From Betaproteobacteria bacterium (GTDB lineage: Bacteria > Pseudomonadota > Gammaproteobacteria > Burkholderiales > SG8-41), in NCBI GenBank assembly GCA_021732805.1, contig JAKFUJ010000322.1:1-12646 (forward strand): DNA of 12,646 bases, given 5' to 3'. A model generated the notes under the pieces. The model made no database searches. It worked only from the letters and a program-made list of their open reading frames with translations, and was not told the origin of the DNA. Within the stretch, counting starts at the first letter, position 1. Every line of letters begins with the position of its first letter. Shown one piece after another: positions 5,350 through 11,936 of the stretch. Position numbers and translations under genes: made by a program.

Positions 5350-6831
5350 TTATTCCGCCCAGCCTTTGCTGCGATCCACGGCCTTGTGCCATCCTGCCAG
5401 CAAATCGTTTACCTGATCTCTGCTCATATGCGGATCGAAAATCTTCTCAACCTGCCACTGCGCATCCAGTTGCTCTGAAGTTTTCCAGTAACCCGTCCCC
5501 AGCCCGGCCAGATACGCTGCGCCCAGCGCAGTCGTTTCCTGTATCTGCGGCCGCACCACGCGCAGCCCGAGCAGGTCGGCCTGGTACTGCATCAGCGCGT
5601 TGTTGCGTGCGGCACCACCGTCTACCCGCAATTCGCTCAGAGCTATGCCCGAGTCCTTGACCATCGCATTCAGTACGTCGGCGGTTTGATAAGCGATGCT
5701 TTCCAGCGCCGCGCGCGCGATGTGTCCTGCCGTTGACCCGCGAGTCAGGCCCATGATCACGCCGCGCGCATGCGGATCCCAGTGCGGGCTGCCGAGGCCG
5801 GTGAAGGCGGGGACCAGGTAAACGCCGCCGTTGTCGGGAACCCCGGCGGCTAGCGGTTCGATGTCAGCCGATGTGCGGATGATGCCCAGTCCGTCGCGCA
5901 GCCACTGCACCACCGCGCCGCCGATGAACACGCTGCCTTCGAGTGCGTATTGTTTTTGATTGTTCGTTGAACATGCCGCTGTGCTGAGCAGACGGGATTG
6001 CGACTGCACGACTTCTGCGCCGGTATGCATCAGCATGAAACAGCCGGTGCCGTAAGTGTTCTTGGCCATGCTCGGTTTTGTACAACGCTGCCCGAACAGG
6101 GCGGCCTGCTGGTCGCCGGCAATGCCGGCGATGGGAATGCGCGCACCGAACAGGCCGGATGCGGTTTCGGCAACAATCCCGCTGGAGGCGCAGATTTCCG
6201 GCAAAACCTTTGCCGGCACCTTCAGCCACGCCAGCAGTTCTTCGTCCCAGTCGCCGGTGTTGATATTAAAAAGCAGTGTGCGCGAGGCATTGGTGACATC
6301 GGTGGCATGCACTGCACAGCCGGTCAGGTTCCAGATCAGCCAGCTGTCGATGGTGCCGAAGGCGAGTTCGCCGGCTTCGGCACGGGCGCGGGCGCCCGGG
6401 ACTTGGTCGAGAATCCACGCAATCTTGGTGCCGGAAAAATAGGCGTCGGCGAGCAAGCCGGTCTTGGCGGTGATCGTAGCTTCAAGACCACGTGCTTTCA
6501 ACGCATCGCAGGCTGCTGCAGTGCGCCGGTCCTGCCAGACGATGGCGTTGTGTACGGCTTTGCCGGTGGCACGTTCCCACACCACGGTGGTTTCGCGCTG
6601 GTTGGTGATGCCGATGGCTTTGATGTCGCGCGCCTGCACACCGGCGCGGGCGATGGCTTCATGCGTCACTGCGAGCTGGGTTGCCCAGATTTCAGCCGGA
6701 TCGTGTTCGACCCAGCCCGGCTGCGGATAGTGCTGCGCGTATTCGCGCTGCGCGACGGCGCGGATAACGCCATTGCCGTCAAAGGCGATGGCGCGCGAAC
6801 TGGTGGTGCCCTGATCGAGAGCGAGGATCAC
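5350..6831 (-). CDS. glpK: Glycerol kinase
   Basis: A 493-residue FGGY-family kinase that phosphorylates glycerol to sn-glycerol 3-phosphate with ATP in the cytoplasm. It follows the GlpK pattern throughout: ILALDQGTTSSRAIAFD at the N-terminus, PGWVEHDPAEIW, ITNQRET with the glycerol-binding R79 and E80, YFSGTK with Y131, FGTIDSWLIW, AGIAGDQQAALFGQ with catalytic D240, KNTYGTGCFMLM, and ESIAYQT, RVDGGAARN and TALGAAYLAGL in the C-terminal domain. R231 corresponds to the E. coli residue involved in fructose-1,6-bisphosphate inhibition. The start must be GTG 6831: the Bug gene's TGA lies in the same frame five codons upstream, with no other start codon between. No good Shine-Dalgarno is visible, so translation probably depends on coupling to the upstream Bug gene. 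No glpF, glpD or glpR is nearby. No clear terminator follows the stop. Confidence 0.95.
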   Translation of the reverse strand: MILALDQGTTSSRAIAFDGNGVIRAVAQREYAQHYPQPGWVEHDPAEIWATQLAVTHEAIARAGVQARDIKAIGITNQRETTVVWERATGKAVHNAIVWQDRRTAAACDALKARGLEATITAKTGLLADAYFSGTKIAWILDQVPGARARAEAGELAFGTIDSWLIWNLTGCAVHATDVTNASRTLLFNINTGDWDEELLAWLKVPAKVLPEICASSGIVAETASGLFGARIPIAGIAGDQQAALFGQRCTKPSMAKNTYGTGCFMLMHTGAEVVQSQSRLLSTAACSTNNQKQYALEGSVFIGGAVVQWLRDGLGIIRTSADIEPLAAGVPDNGGVYLVPAFTGLGSPHWDPHARGVIMGLTRGSTAGHIARAALESIAYQTADVLNAMVKDSGIALSELRVDGGAARNNALMQYQADLLGLRVVRPQIQETTALGAAYLAGLGTGYWKTSEQLDAQWQVEKIFDPHMSRDQVNDLLAGWHKAVDRSKGWAE

Positions 6832-6843
6832 GGGCTGGTCGGA

Positions 6844-7830
6844 TCAGCCGCCCGATGCGGCCTTGATGCCTGCGGTCTTGACCAGCTTGCCGAACTTGGC
6901 GACTTCGGCTTTCAGGTAGGCATGGAACTGCTCGGGCGTGCCGCCGATGATCTGTGCGCCGACGTCGGCATGGCGTTTCTGGATATCCGGATCGGCGAGG
7001 ATGGCCACAAATTCCTTGTGCAGACGGCTGATGATAGTCGCGGGAGTACCCGCGGGCGCCGCAACGGCAGACCATGACGAGTTTTCATAACCGGCGATAC
7101 CGGCCTCGGCGATGGTCGGCAATTCCGACAGCACGGCGAGACGCTGCGATCCGGTGGTGGCCAGCGCGCGCACGCGGTTGGCTTTGACATGCGGCACAGT
7201 GGAGATCGCGTTGTTGAACAATACTTCGATATTGCCGGCAATGAGATCGGTCAGCGACGGCGCGGAACTCTTGTACGGGATGTGCGACATCTTGGTGTTG
7301 GTCATCAGCGCAAACAGTTCGCCGCTGATATGGCCGAAACCGCCGACACCGGACGAGCCGTAATTGAGTTGTCCGGGCCGCGCTTTGGCCAGTGCCACCA
7401 GGTCCTTGACCGATTTCGCCGGCAGCGAAGGATGCACCACCAGCACGCCGGGTGATGTCGAGATCTGGATGATGGGTGCGAAATCTTTCACCACGTCGAA
7501 ATTCAGTTTGTAGAGATGCGGATTCACCGCCCAGGTGCCGACGGTGGCGATGACGATGGTATAGCCGTCGGGTGGCGACTTGACGGTCAATTCCATGCCG
7601 ATATTGCCGCCGGCGCCGCCGCGATTGTCGATCAGCACCTGCTGGCCGATGCGTTGCGAGAGTTTTTCACCGAGCATGCGGCCCTGGATGTCGGTGGGGC
7701 CGCCGGGCACGAAGGGCACCACGAAACGCACGGGTTTGTTGGGATAACCCTGTGCATGGACGGATGCGGCGATGAACAGCGGGGACAGCAGCAGCGTAAT
7801 TGCAAAACTACGGGTCTGTCTGGACTTCAT
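6844..7830 (-). CDS. Bug family tripartite tricarboxylate transporter substrate-binding protein
   Basis: A 328-residue periplasmic binding protein of the Bug/TctC family. Such proteins bind mono-, di- or tricarboxylates, amides or nicotinate-like compounds in the periplasm and serve a TctA/TctB transporter or a sensor. A signal peptide (MKSRQTRSF, hydrophobic core, cleavage likely after SVHA at 26) precedes QGYPNKPVRFVVPFVPGG. The ligand-loop motifs are intact: PGGPTD at 42-47 and DNRGGAGGNIG at 68-78, followed by PPDGYTIVIA, VVHPSLPAKSVKDL, HIPYKSSAPSLTDL and the C-terminal PEQFHAYLKAEVAKFGKLVK. The start is ATG 7830 with AGGAGGAGG 5 nt upstream; a GTG at 7833 is the alternative. It sits between a racemase-like gene 42 nt upstream and glpK, whose GTG start is 12 nt past its stop. 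No membrane component of a transporter is present in the window. Confidence 0.94.
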   Translation of the reverse strand: MKSRQTRSFAITLLLSPLFIAASVHAQGYPNKPVRFVVPFVPGGPTDIQGRMLGEKLSQRIGQQVLIDNRGGAGGNIGMELTVKSPPDGYTIVIATVGTWAVNPHLYKLNFDVVKDFAPIIQISTSPGVLVVHPSLPAKSVKDLVALAKARPGQLNYGSSGVGGFGHISGELFALMTNTKMSHIPYKSSAPSLTDLIAGNIEVLFNNAISTVPHVKANRVRALATTGSQRLAVLSELPTIAEAGIAGYENSSWSAVAAPAGTPATIISRLHKEFVAILADPDIQKRHADVGAQIIGGTPEQFHAYLKAEVAKFGKLVKTAGIKAASGG

Positions 7831-7835
7831 CACAT

Positions 7836-7844
7836 CCTCCTCCT
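7836..7844 (-). promoter_or_regulatory. Very strong Shine-Dalgarno for the Bug gene at 6844-7830
   Basis: On the - strand AGGAGGAGG stands 5 nt before ATG 7830. It predicts high translation of the binding protein relative to its operon neighbours, which lack good sites. Confidence 0.7.
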
Positions 7845-7872
7845 GGGTGTATGAATCAATCCGGGGTGCTGC

Positions 7873-8532
7873 TCAGGCGCGCAGGGTTTCCTTCAGGCGC
7901 ATGACGGCGGAATCAGGGCTGGTCAGCACGCGGCAACCGGTCTTTGCCGGTATCAGCCGTGCCGCGGTGGCCATCGAGAACTGGCCGAGTACCACGGCGT
8001 CGCAGGGCAGCAATTCTGCCGCGGCGATCGCGATCAGGCGGTCGTGAGTGTCGGCGTCACCGCGCTGCAGGGCGGCGAGCGCTTCCGGCAGCGTGCGCGT
8101 GGCGACAGAGACGTTTTGCTGCCTGGCTTTCGCCATCTGTTCGAGTTCGGCTTTCAGCGCCGGGATGCTCGGTGCAAATGTTGCAATCAGACCGACACGG
8201 GCGCCGGCAGCCAATGCTTCATCGAGCATGGCCTCGTTTGGTTTGAGTACCGGGATCGGCATTGCTGCTGCAGTTGCCTCGATCGCGGGACCGAATGCCG
8301 AGCAGGTGAACAGGATGGCATCGGCGCCGCTGCCGCGGACATAACGCGCCAGCGTGATGAAGCGTTCAATCATCTGGTCGGTGAGGCGGCCATCCGCAGC
8401 AAGATCGGCGGACAGCGAATCATCGAGCAGGTTGGTGGTGCGTGCTTCCGGCCACAGCCGACCGAAAGCAGCGACGATCGGATCGATGGCGAGCGGCGTC
8501 GCATGGATGAGGGCGATACGCGGGTGGTTCAT
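7873..8532 (-). CDS. Aspartate/glutamate racemase family protein
   Basis: A 219-residue cytoplasmic protein of the Asp/Glu/hydantoin racemase superfamily, which also contains arylmalonate and maleate-converting enzymes. The first catalytic-cysteine loop is present: AILFTCSAFGPAIEA with C77. The second loop, where racemases carry a Cys in a GC-T/S-H context, reads VVLGQFSMATA with Q184 in its place. A two-base racemisation through paired cysteines is therefore unlikely, and a one-cysteine isomerase or decarboxylase chemistry is more plausible. A Cys at 200 (TGCRVLTSPDSAV) lies too far downstream to substitute obviously. It is the first gene of a - strand operon with a Bug receptor 42 nt downstream and then glpK. 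No Shine-Dalgarno is evident before ATG 8532. The family call is firm; the reaction is unknown. Confidence 0.85.
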   Translation of the reverse strand: MNHPRIALIHATPLAIDPIVAAFGRLWPEARTTNLLDDSLSADLAADGRLTDQMIERFITLARYVRGSGADAILFTCSAFGPAIEATAAAMPIPVLKPNEAMLDEALAAGARVGLIATFAPSIPALKAELEQMAKARQQNVSVATRTLPEALAALQRGDADTHDRLIAIAAAELLPCDAVVLGQFSMATAARLIPAKTGCRVLTSPDSAVMRLKETLRA

Positions 8533-8562
8533 GGCAGCAGATTATTATTGGAATGGGCGCTC

Positions 8563-8568
8563 ATTCTA
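8563..8568 (-). promoter_or_regulatory. Possible -10 element for the racemase-Bug-glpK operon
   Basis: On the - strand TAGAAT matches TATAAT at 5 of 6 positions and lies about 30 nt before the racemase-like start. No convincing -35 is seen at 16-18 nt, so the call is weak. Confidence 0.25.
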
Positions 8569-8613
8569 CCCGTTTTGCCGTCATCTACGGATTGCTGCGG
8601 CGACGGTAATCGT

Positions 8614-8641
8614 TTGACAAATCAGGCCATGCGTGGACAAT
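8614..8641 (+). promoter_or_regulatory. Candidate sigma-70 promoter for the Bug gene series
   Basis: A perfect TTGACA (8614-8619) is followed 16 nt later by GACAAT (8636-8641), a 4 of 6 match to the -10 consensus. It would give a leader of about 100 nt before the Bug gene at 8747. Confidence 0.45.
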
Positions 8642-8653
8642 CGGCAGGAACTG

Positions 8654-8691
8654 ATCCGCGCCCAAAGCCGCAGGATTTCAATGCGGCGGAT
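8654..8691 (+). promoter_or_regulatory. Nested inverted repeats in the leader of the first + strand Bug gene
   Basis: ATCCGC (8654-8659) can pair with GCGGAT (8686-8691), and inside it GCCGCA (8667-8672) can pair with TGCGGC (8682-8687). The two right arms overlap by 2 nt, so the pairings compete. This could be a switchable leader hairpin or an operator in the divergent region. Nothing else is seen in the 214-nt divergent gap apart from the promoter candidates. Confidence 0.35.
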
Positions 8692-8746
8692 TTGCCAGCC
8701 TGCCGTCGGCGCGGAATTAAAAAATGAACAGGGTTGAGGAGAAATC

Positions 8747-9715
8747 ATGAAGACAATTTTTGCCGCAATTTTGGCAGGTGCCGCGCTGACGCTGATGATC
8801 GCGCCGCAGGCGCATGCCCAGTCCTATCCGAGCAAGCCGATCCGTTTTGTGCTGCCGTTTCCGCCGGGTGGCGGCACTGACATTCTCGGGCGCATTTTTG
8901 CGCAGAAGCTGTCGGAGCAGGTAGGGCAGCCGGTGGTGCCGGAAAACCGTCCGGGCGCTGGCGGCAATGTCGGTGTTGATTATGCGTCGCGTCAGCCTGC
9001 AGACGGCTACACCATCGTGATCTGCTCCCCGTCGCTTGCGATCAGCCCGAGCCTGTATAAAAAAATGAGCTACAAGCCGGAGGATGTCACGATGATCAGC
9101 CGGGTGGCGTCGATACCCAATGCCTTTGTGGTGCATCCGGTGGTTCCGGCGCGTTCGATGAAGGAACTGGTGGCGCTGGCGAAACGCAGCCCCGACAAGC
9201 TCAATTTCGGCACCGGCGGCGCAGGCACCTCGAATGATCTGGCGGCGCGTTACTTTCTCTCAGAAAACAAGCTGAAGATGCTGATCGTCCCGCACAAGGG
9301 CGTCAATCAGGCGACCATTGCGCTGCTCGGCGGGCAGGTGGATATGGTTGTTGTGGGCGTCGCGACCTCCGCTCCGCATGTCAAGGCGGGGCGCTTGCGC
9401 GCACTGGCGACGCTGACGGAAAAACGTACGGAGGCGATGGCAGATGTGCCGAGCATCGTCGAGGCGGGACTGCCCTGGTTCCAGGTGGATACCTGGTACG
9501 TGATGGCGGCGCCTACCGGAACGCCTGCGGCGATCATCGGCAGACTGAATACCGAGTTCAACAAAATGCTGAAAAATCCAGACATGCTTAAAAGACTGGA
9601 TGACCACGGCGTGATACCGGTTACCAGCACCCCGGAGGAGGCGACTCAGTTCGTCAAGCAGGAAACCGTGCGCTGGGCAAAAGTCATCAAGGAGGCTGGC
9701 GTCGACCGGCTGTAA
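8747..9715 (+). CDS. Bug family substrate-binding protein, first of three
   Basis: A 322-residue periplasmic Bug/TctC-type receptor. The signal peptide is MKTIFAAILAGAALTLMIAP with cleavage after QAHA (24), then QSYPSKPIRFVLPFPPGG. The first ligand loop is standard (PGGGTD, 40-45), but the second reads PENRPGAGGNVG: the usual Asp before NR is Glu and a Pro precedes it, which may alter carboxylate binding. Later motifs are regular: PADGYTIVI, FVVHPVVPARSMKEL, HKGVNQATIALLGGQVD and the C-terminal FVKQETVRWAKVIKEAG. AGGAG stands 5 nt before the ATG. It begins a + strand series with two more Bug genes and lies opposite the racemase operon across a shared promoter region. The next gene starts 41 nt after its stop, so cotranscription is likely. 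Substrate unknown. Confidence 0.94.
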   Translation: MKTIFAAILAGAALTLMIAPQAHAQSYPSKPIRFVLPFPPGGGTDILGRIFAQKLSEQVGQPVVPENRPGAGGNVGVDYASRQPADGYTIVICSPSLAISPSLYKKMSYKPEDVTMISRVASIPNAFVVHPVVPARSMKELVALAKRSPDKLNFGTGGAGTSNDLAARYFLSENKLKMLIVPHKGVNQATIALLGGQVDMVVVGVATSAPHVKAGRLRALATLTEKRTEAMADVPSIVEAGLPWFQVDTWYVMAAPTGTPAAIIGRLNTEFNKMLKNPDMLKRLDDHGVIPVTSTPEEATQFVKQETVRWAKVIKEAGVDRL

Positions 9716-9756
9716 CCGATGCGCGCAGGCGCTTTATTGTCAAAGGGGAAAATATA

Positions 9757-10740
9757 ATGATGCAGCATGCAGTCAGGTATGCGAAATGTGCTTGGGCGGG
9801 ATTGGTGGCTGCAGCGGTTGTGATACCGGTTGCTCAGGCGCAGGACTATCCGCTGCGCCCGATGCGCATGATCGTGCCGTTCGCGGCCGGCGGTCCGACC
9901 GACACCATCGCGCGCGTGGTTGCGCAGAAATTCACGGAAGTCATGGGTCAGCAGGTGGTGGTGGACAACCGCGCCGGCGCCGGCGGCAACATCGGCATGG
10001 GGCTGGCGGCGTCATCCGCCCCCGACGGCTATACGCTGATCGTGGTCAGTTCCAGTTTCGTGGTGAATCCGGGTTTGTACAAAACCATTCCCTACGATCC
10101 GTACAAAAGTTTCGTGCCGGTATCGAACATGGCGGCTTCACCCAATGTGTTCACGGTGCATCCGACGATCCCTGCAAAAACAATGAAGGACCTGCTGACG
10201 CTGGTCGCCGTTGATCCGAAAAAATTCTCGGTGGCGACGCCCGGCATCGGCACCACGCCCGACCTCTCGGCGCAACTGCTCAAGCTGACGACCAAACTCG
10301 ATTTCATCACCGTGCCGTTCGGCGGCGCGGGTCCTGCCGTCGGTGCGGTGGTCGGCAATCAGGTGCAGATCGGTTGCACGGCGCTGCCGCCGACCACGCC
10401 GCACATCACCGCCGGGCGGTTGCGCGCGATTGCGGTGACCAGTCCGCAGCGCTCGAAGGCGATTGCCGATGTGCCGACGATGGCCGAGGTCGGTTTCAAG
10501 GGGCAGGAGGCGGATACGCTGCAAGGCCTGCTGGTGCCTGCCGGCACGGCCAGGGCCGTCGTCGAAAAACTCCATGGGCAGGTGGTGAAGATGATGGCCT
10601 TGCCCGATGTGAAGTCACGCGTTGAAGGACTCGGATTCGACATCATCGGCAGTTCGCCGGCCGAGTTCACCGCGCAGATCAAGGTCGAAGTCGAGAAATG
10701 GACCAAGGTGGTCAAGGCGGCGGGGATCAAGGTCAATTGA
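9757..10740 (+). CDS. Bug family substrate-binding protein, second of three
   Basis: A 327-residue periplasmic Bug receptor. Signal peptide: MMQHAVRYAK, then a hydrophobic core with cleavage after VAQA (28), then QDYPLRPMRMIVPFAAGG. Both ligand loops are canonical: AGGPTD at 44-49 and DNRAGAGGNIG at 70-80. Other family features are APDGYTLIVV, FTVHPTIPAKTMKDL, VPFGGAGPAVGAVVGNQVQIG and the end EVEKWTKVVKAAGIKVN. AAAGGGG lies 8 nt before the first of two consecutive ATG codons; either could be the start. It clearly differs from its neighbours at residue level, so it is an old paralogue rather than a recent duplication. A weak hairpin plus T-run follows at 10773-10799 and may attenuate transcription into the third gene. 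Confidence 0.94.
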   Translation: MMQHAVRYAKCAWAGLVAAAVVIPVAQAQDYPLRPMRMIVPFAAGGPTDTIARVVAQKFTEVMGQQVVVDNRAGAGGNIGMGLAASSAPDGYTLIVVSSSFVVNPGLYKTIPYDPYKSFVPVSNMAASPNVFTVHPTIPAKTMKDLLTLVAVDPKKFSVATPGIGTTPDLSAQLLKLTTKLDFITVPFGGAGPAVGAVVGNQVQIGCTALPPTTPHITAGRLRAIAVTSPQRSKAIADVPTMAEVGFKGQEADTLQGLLVPAGTARAVVEKLHGQVVKMMALPDVKSRVEGLGFDIIGSSPAEFTAQIKVEVEKWTKVVKAAGIKVN

Positions 10741-10772
10741 AGCGCGGCGCGGTCATGCAAAGGCGCAGGCTG

Positions 10773-10799
10773 AACCCTGTCCGTCAGCCACAGGTTTTT
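10773..10799 (+). terminator. Weak terminator or attenuator between second and third Bug genes
   Basis: AACCCTGT and ACAGGTT pair with one bulged C across a 9-nt loop, and the second arm runs into TTTTT. The stem is short. It may partly uncouple the gene at 10872 from those upstream; the 131-nt gap is otherwise larger than others in the series. Confidence 0.35.
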
Positions 10800-10871
10800 G
10801 AATAACGAATAACAACAAATCAACACAACAGACGCAGTTCAATCATCGGCAGTAACGGCGGGGAGGTTCAC

Positions 10872-11864
10872 ATGAAGCGTGCATCAAGGAGCGCAGGCGG
10901 CATCTGCCTGGCATTGTGTCTGGGCGGATTCAGTGCTGTGCTCAGCACAGTGTCAGCGGTTGCGCAAACCTACCCGGTGCGTACCGTGCGGCTGGTGGTG
11001 GGTTATCCCGCCGGCGGATTGACGGATGGCGTGGCGCGCACACTGAGCGCCGGTCTGGCCGAGGCGCTCGGGCAGCAGATGATCGTGGACAATCGCGGCG
11101 GCGCCGGCAGCGCCATCGGTACCGATATCGTTGCCAAGTCGCAACCGGACGGACATACCTTGCTGGTGGCTGATCAGGCACTGATCACCAATCCGACGCT
11201 GTATGCCAAATTGCCTTATGACACGCTGAAGGATCTGCAGCCAGTGTCGTTGGTTGGAGCGGCATCGTTGGCGATTGTCGTGCATCCGTCGTTGCCGGTG
11301 CGTTCGGTCAAGGATCTGGTGGCGCTGGCGAAAGCGCGGCCCGGTCAGATCAATTACGCTTCCGGGGGCAATGGTACGGCGACGCATCTGGCCGGTGAAT
11401 TGTTCAAGCAGGAAGCCGGAGTGCAAATGGTGCATATCCCGTACAAGGGCGCCGGCGTCGCCATCAGCGATTTGCTGGGCGGCCATGTCTCGATCATGTT
11501 TTCCAGCATCGGCGCATCGGCGCCGCATGTCAGTGCCGGCAAGCTGCGTGCGCTGGCGGTGACCGGGCCGACGCGGGCTTCGGTGCTGCAGGATGTGCCG
11601 ACCCTGAAAGAGGCAGGCTATCCCGCGGCTGCGCTGGTCGGTTACTGGGGCATACTTGCGCCGGCCGGCGTGCCACGTGACATCGTCGACAAGCTGAGCA
11701 AGACCATTGCTGCCACCATCAAACGGCCCGAGGTCAACAAGCGGCTGGTGGATCAGGGTGTGGAGCCGTCGGGCAGCGATCCGGCGGAGTACGGTGAAGT
11801 CATCCGCCGCGAGACCGCGAAATGGGCGAAAGTCATCAAGGCTGCCGGCATCAAGGTTGATTGA
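10872..11864 (+). CDS. Bug family substrate-binding protein, third of three
   Basis: A 330-residue periplasmic Bug receptor. The N-terminus MKRASRSAGG, a Cys- and Leu-rich hydrophobic core and cleavage near VSAVA (31) form the signal peptide; the two cysteines in it do not make a lipobox. The mature part starts QTYPVRTVRLVVGYPAGG. The first ligand loop is PAGGLTD (46-52), with GY in place of the usual PF before it; the second is DNRGGAGSAIG (73-83). Further motifs: QPDGHTLLVA, IVVHPSLPVRSVKDLVALA, HIPYKGAGVAISDLLGGHVSI and the C-terminus ETAKWAKVIKAAGIKVD. GGGAGG stands 5 nt before the ATG. It is followed after 72 nt by an enolase-superfamily gene, the likely metabolic partner. Confidence 0.94.
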   Translation: MKRASRSAGGICLALCLGGFSAVLSTVSAVAQTYPVRTVRLVVGYPAGGLTDGVARTLSAGLAEALGQQMIVDNRGGAGSAIGTDIVAKSQPDGHTLLVADQALITNPTLYAKLPYDTLKDLQPVSLVGAASLAIVVHPSLPVRSVKDLVALAKARPGQINYASGGNGTATHLAGELFKQEAGVQMVHIPYKGAGVAISDLLGGHVSIMFSSIGASAPHVSAGKLRALAVTGPTRASVLQDVPTLKEAGYPAAALVGYWGILAPAGVPRDIVDKLSKTIAATIKRPEVNKRLVDQGVEPSGSDPAEYGEVIRRETAKWAKVIKAAGIKVD

Positions 11865-11871
11865 ACCAGTT

Positions 11872-11909
11872 CGTCACCCCGGTTTACCGTAACAACATCC
11901 AGTAACAAC
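11872..11909. repeat. Possible decayed repeat arm and an 8-bp direct repeat
   Basis: GTCACCCCGG at 11872-11881 equals the first 10 nt of the repeat at 1005, and ATCCAG at 11897-11902 resembles its arm end, but the middle no longer pairs. GTAACAAC occurs twice, at 11889-11896 and 11902-11909, 13 bp apart; TAACAAC also occurs at 10810-10816. These are weak signals in a 72-nt gap. Confidence 0.25.
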
Positions 11910-11936
11910 CTCAATGTAGCTACGACTGCCAAACCC

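Noticed and set aside
5998..7077. 359-residue open frame on the + strand opposite glpK and the Bug gene
   Set aside because: Although long, it spans the boundary of two well-supported - strand genes and shows no recognisable domain or start signal.
10953..11528. 191-residue - strand frame opposite the third + strand Bug gene
   Set aside because: Shadow of the Bug coding sequence; Arg/His/Gln-rich translation without motifs.
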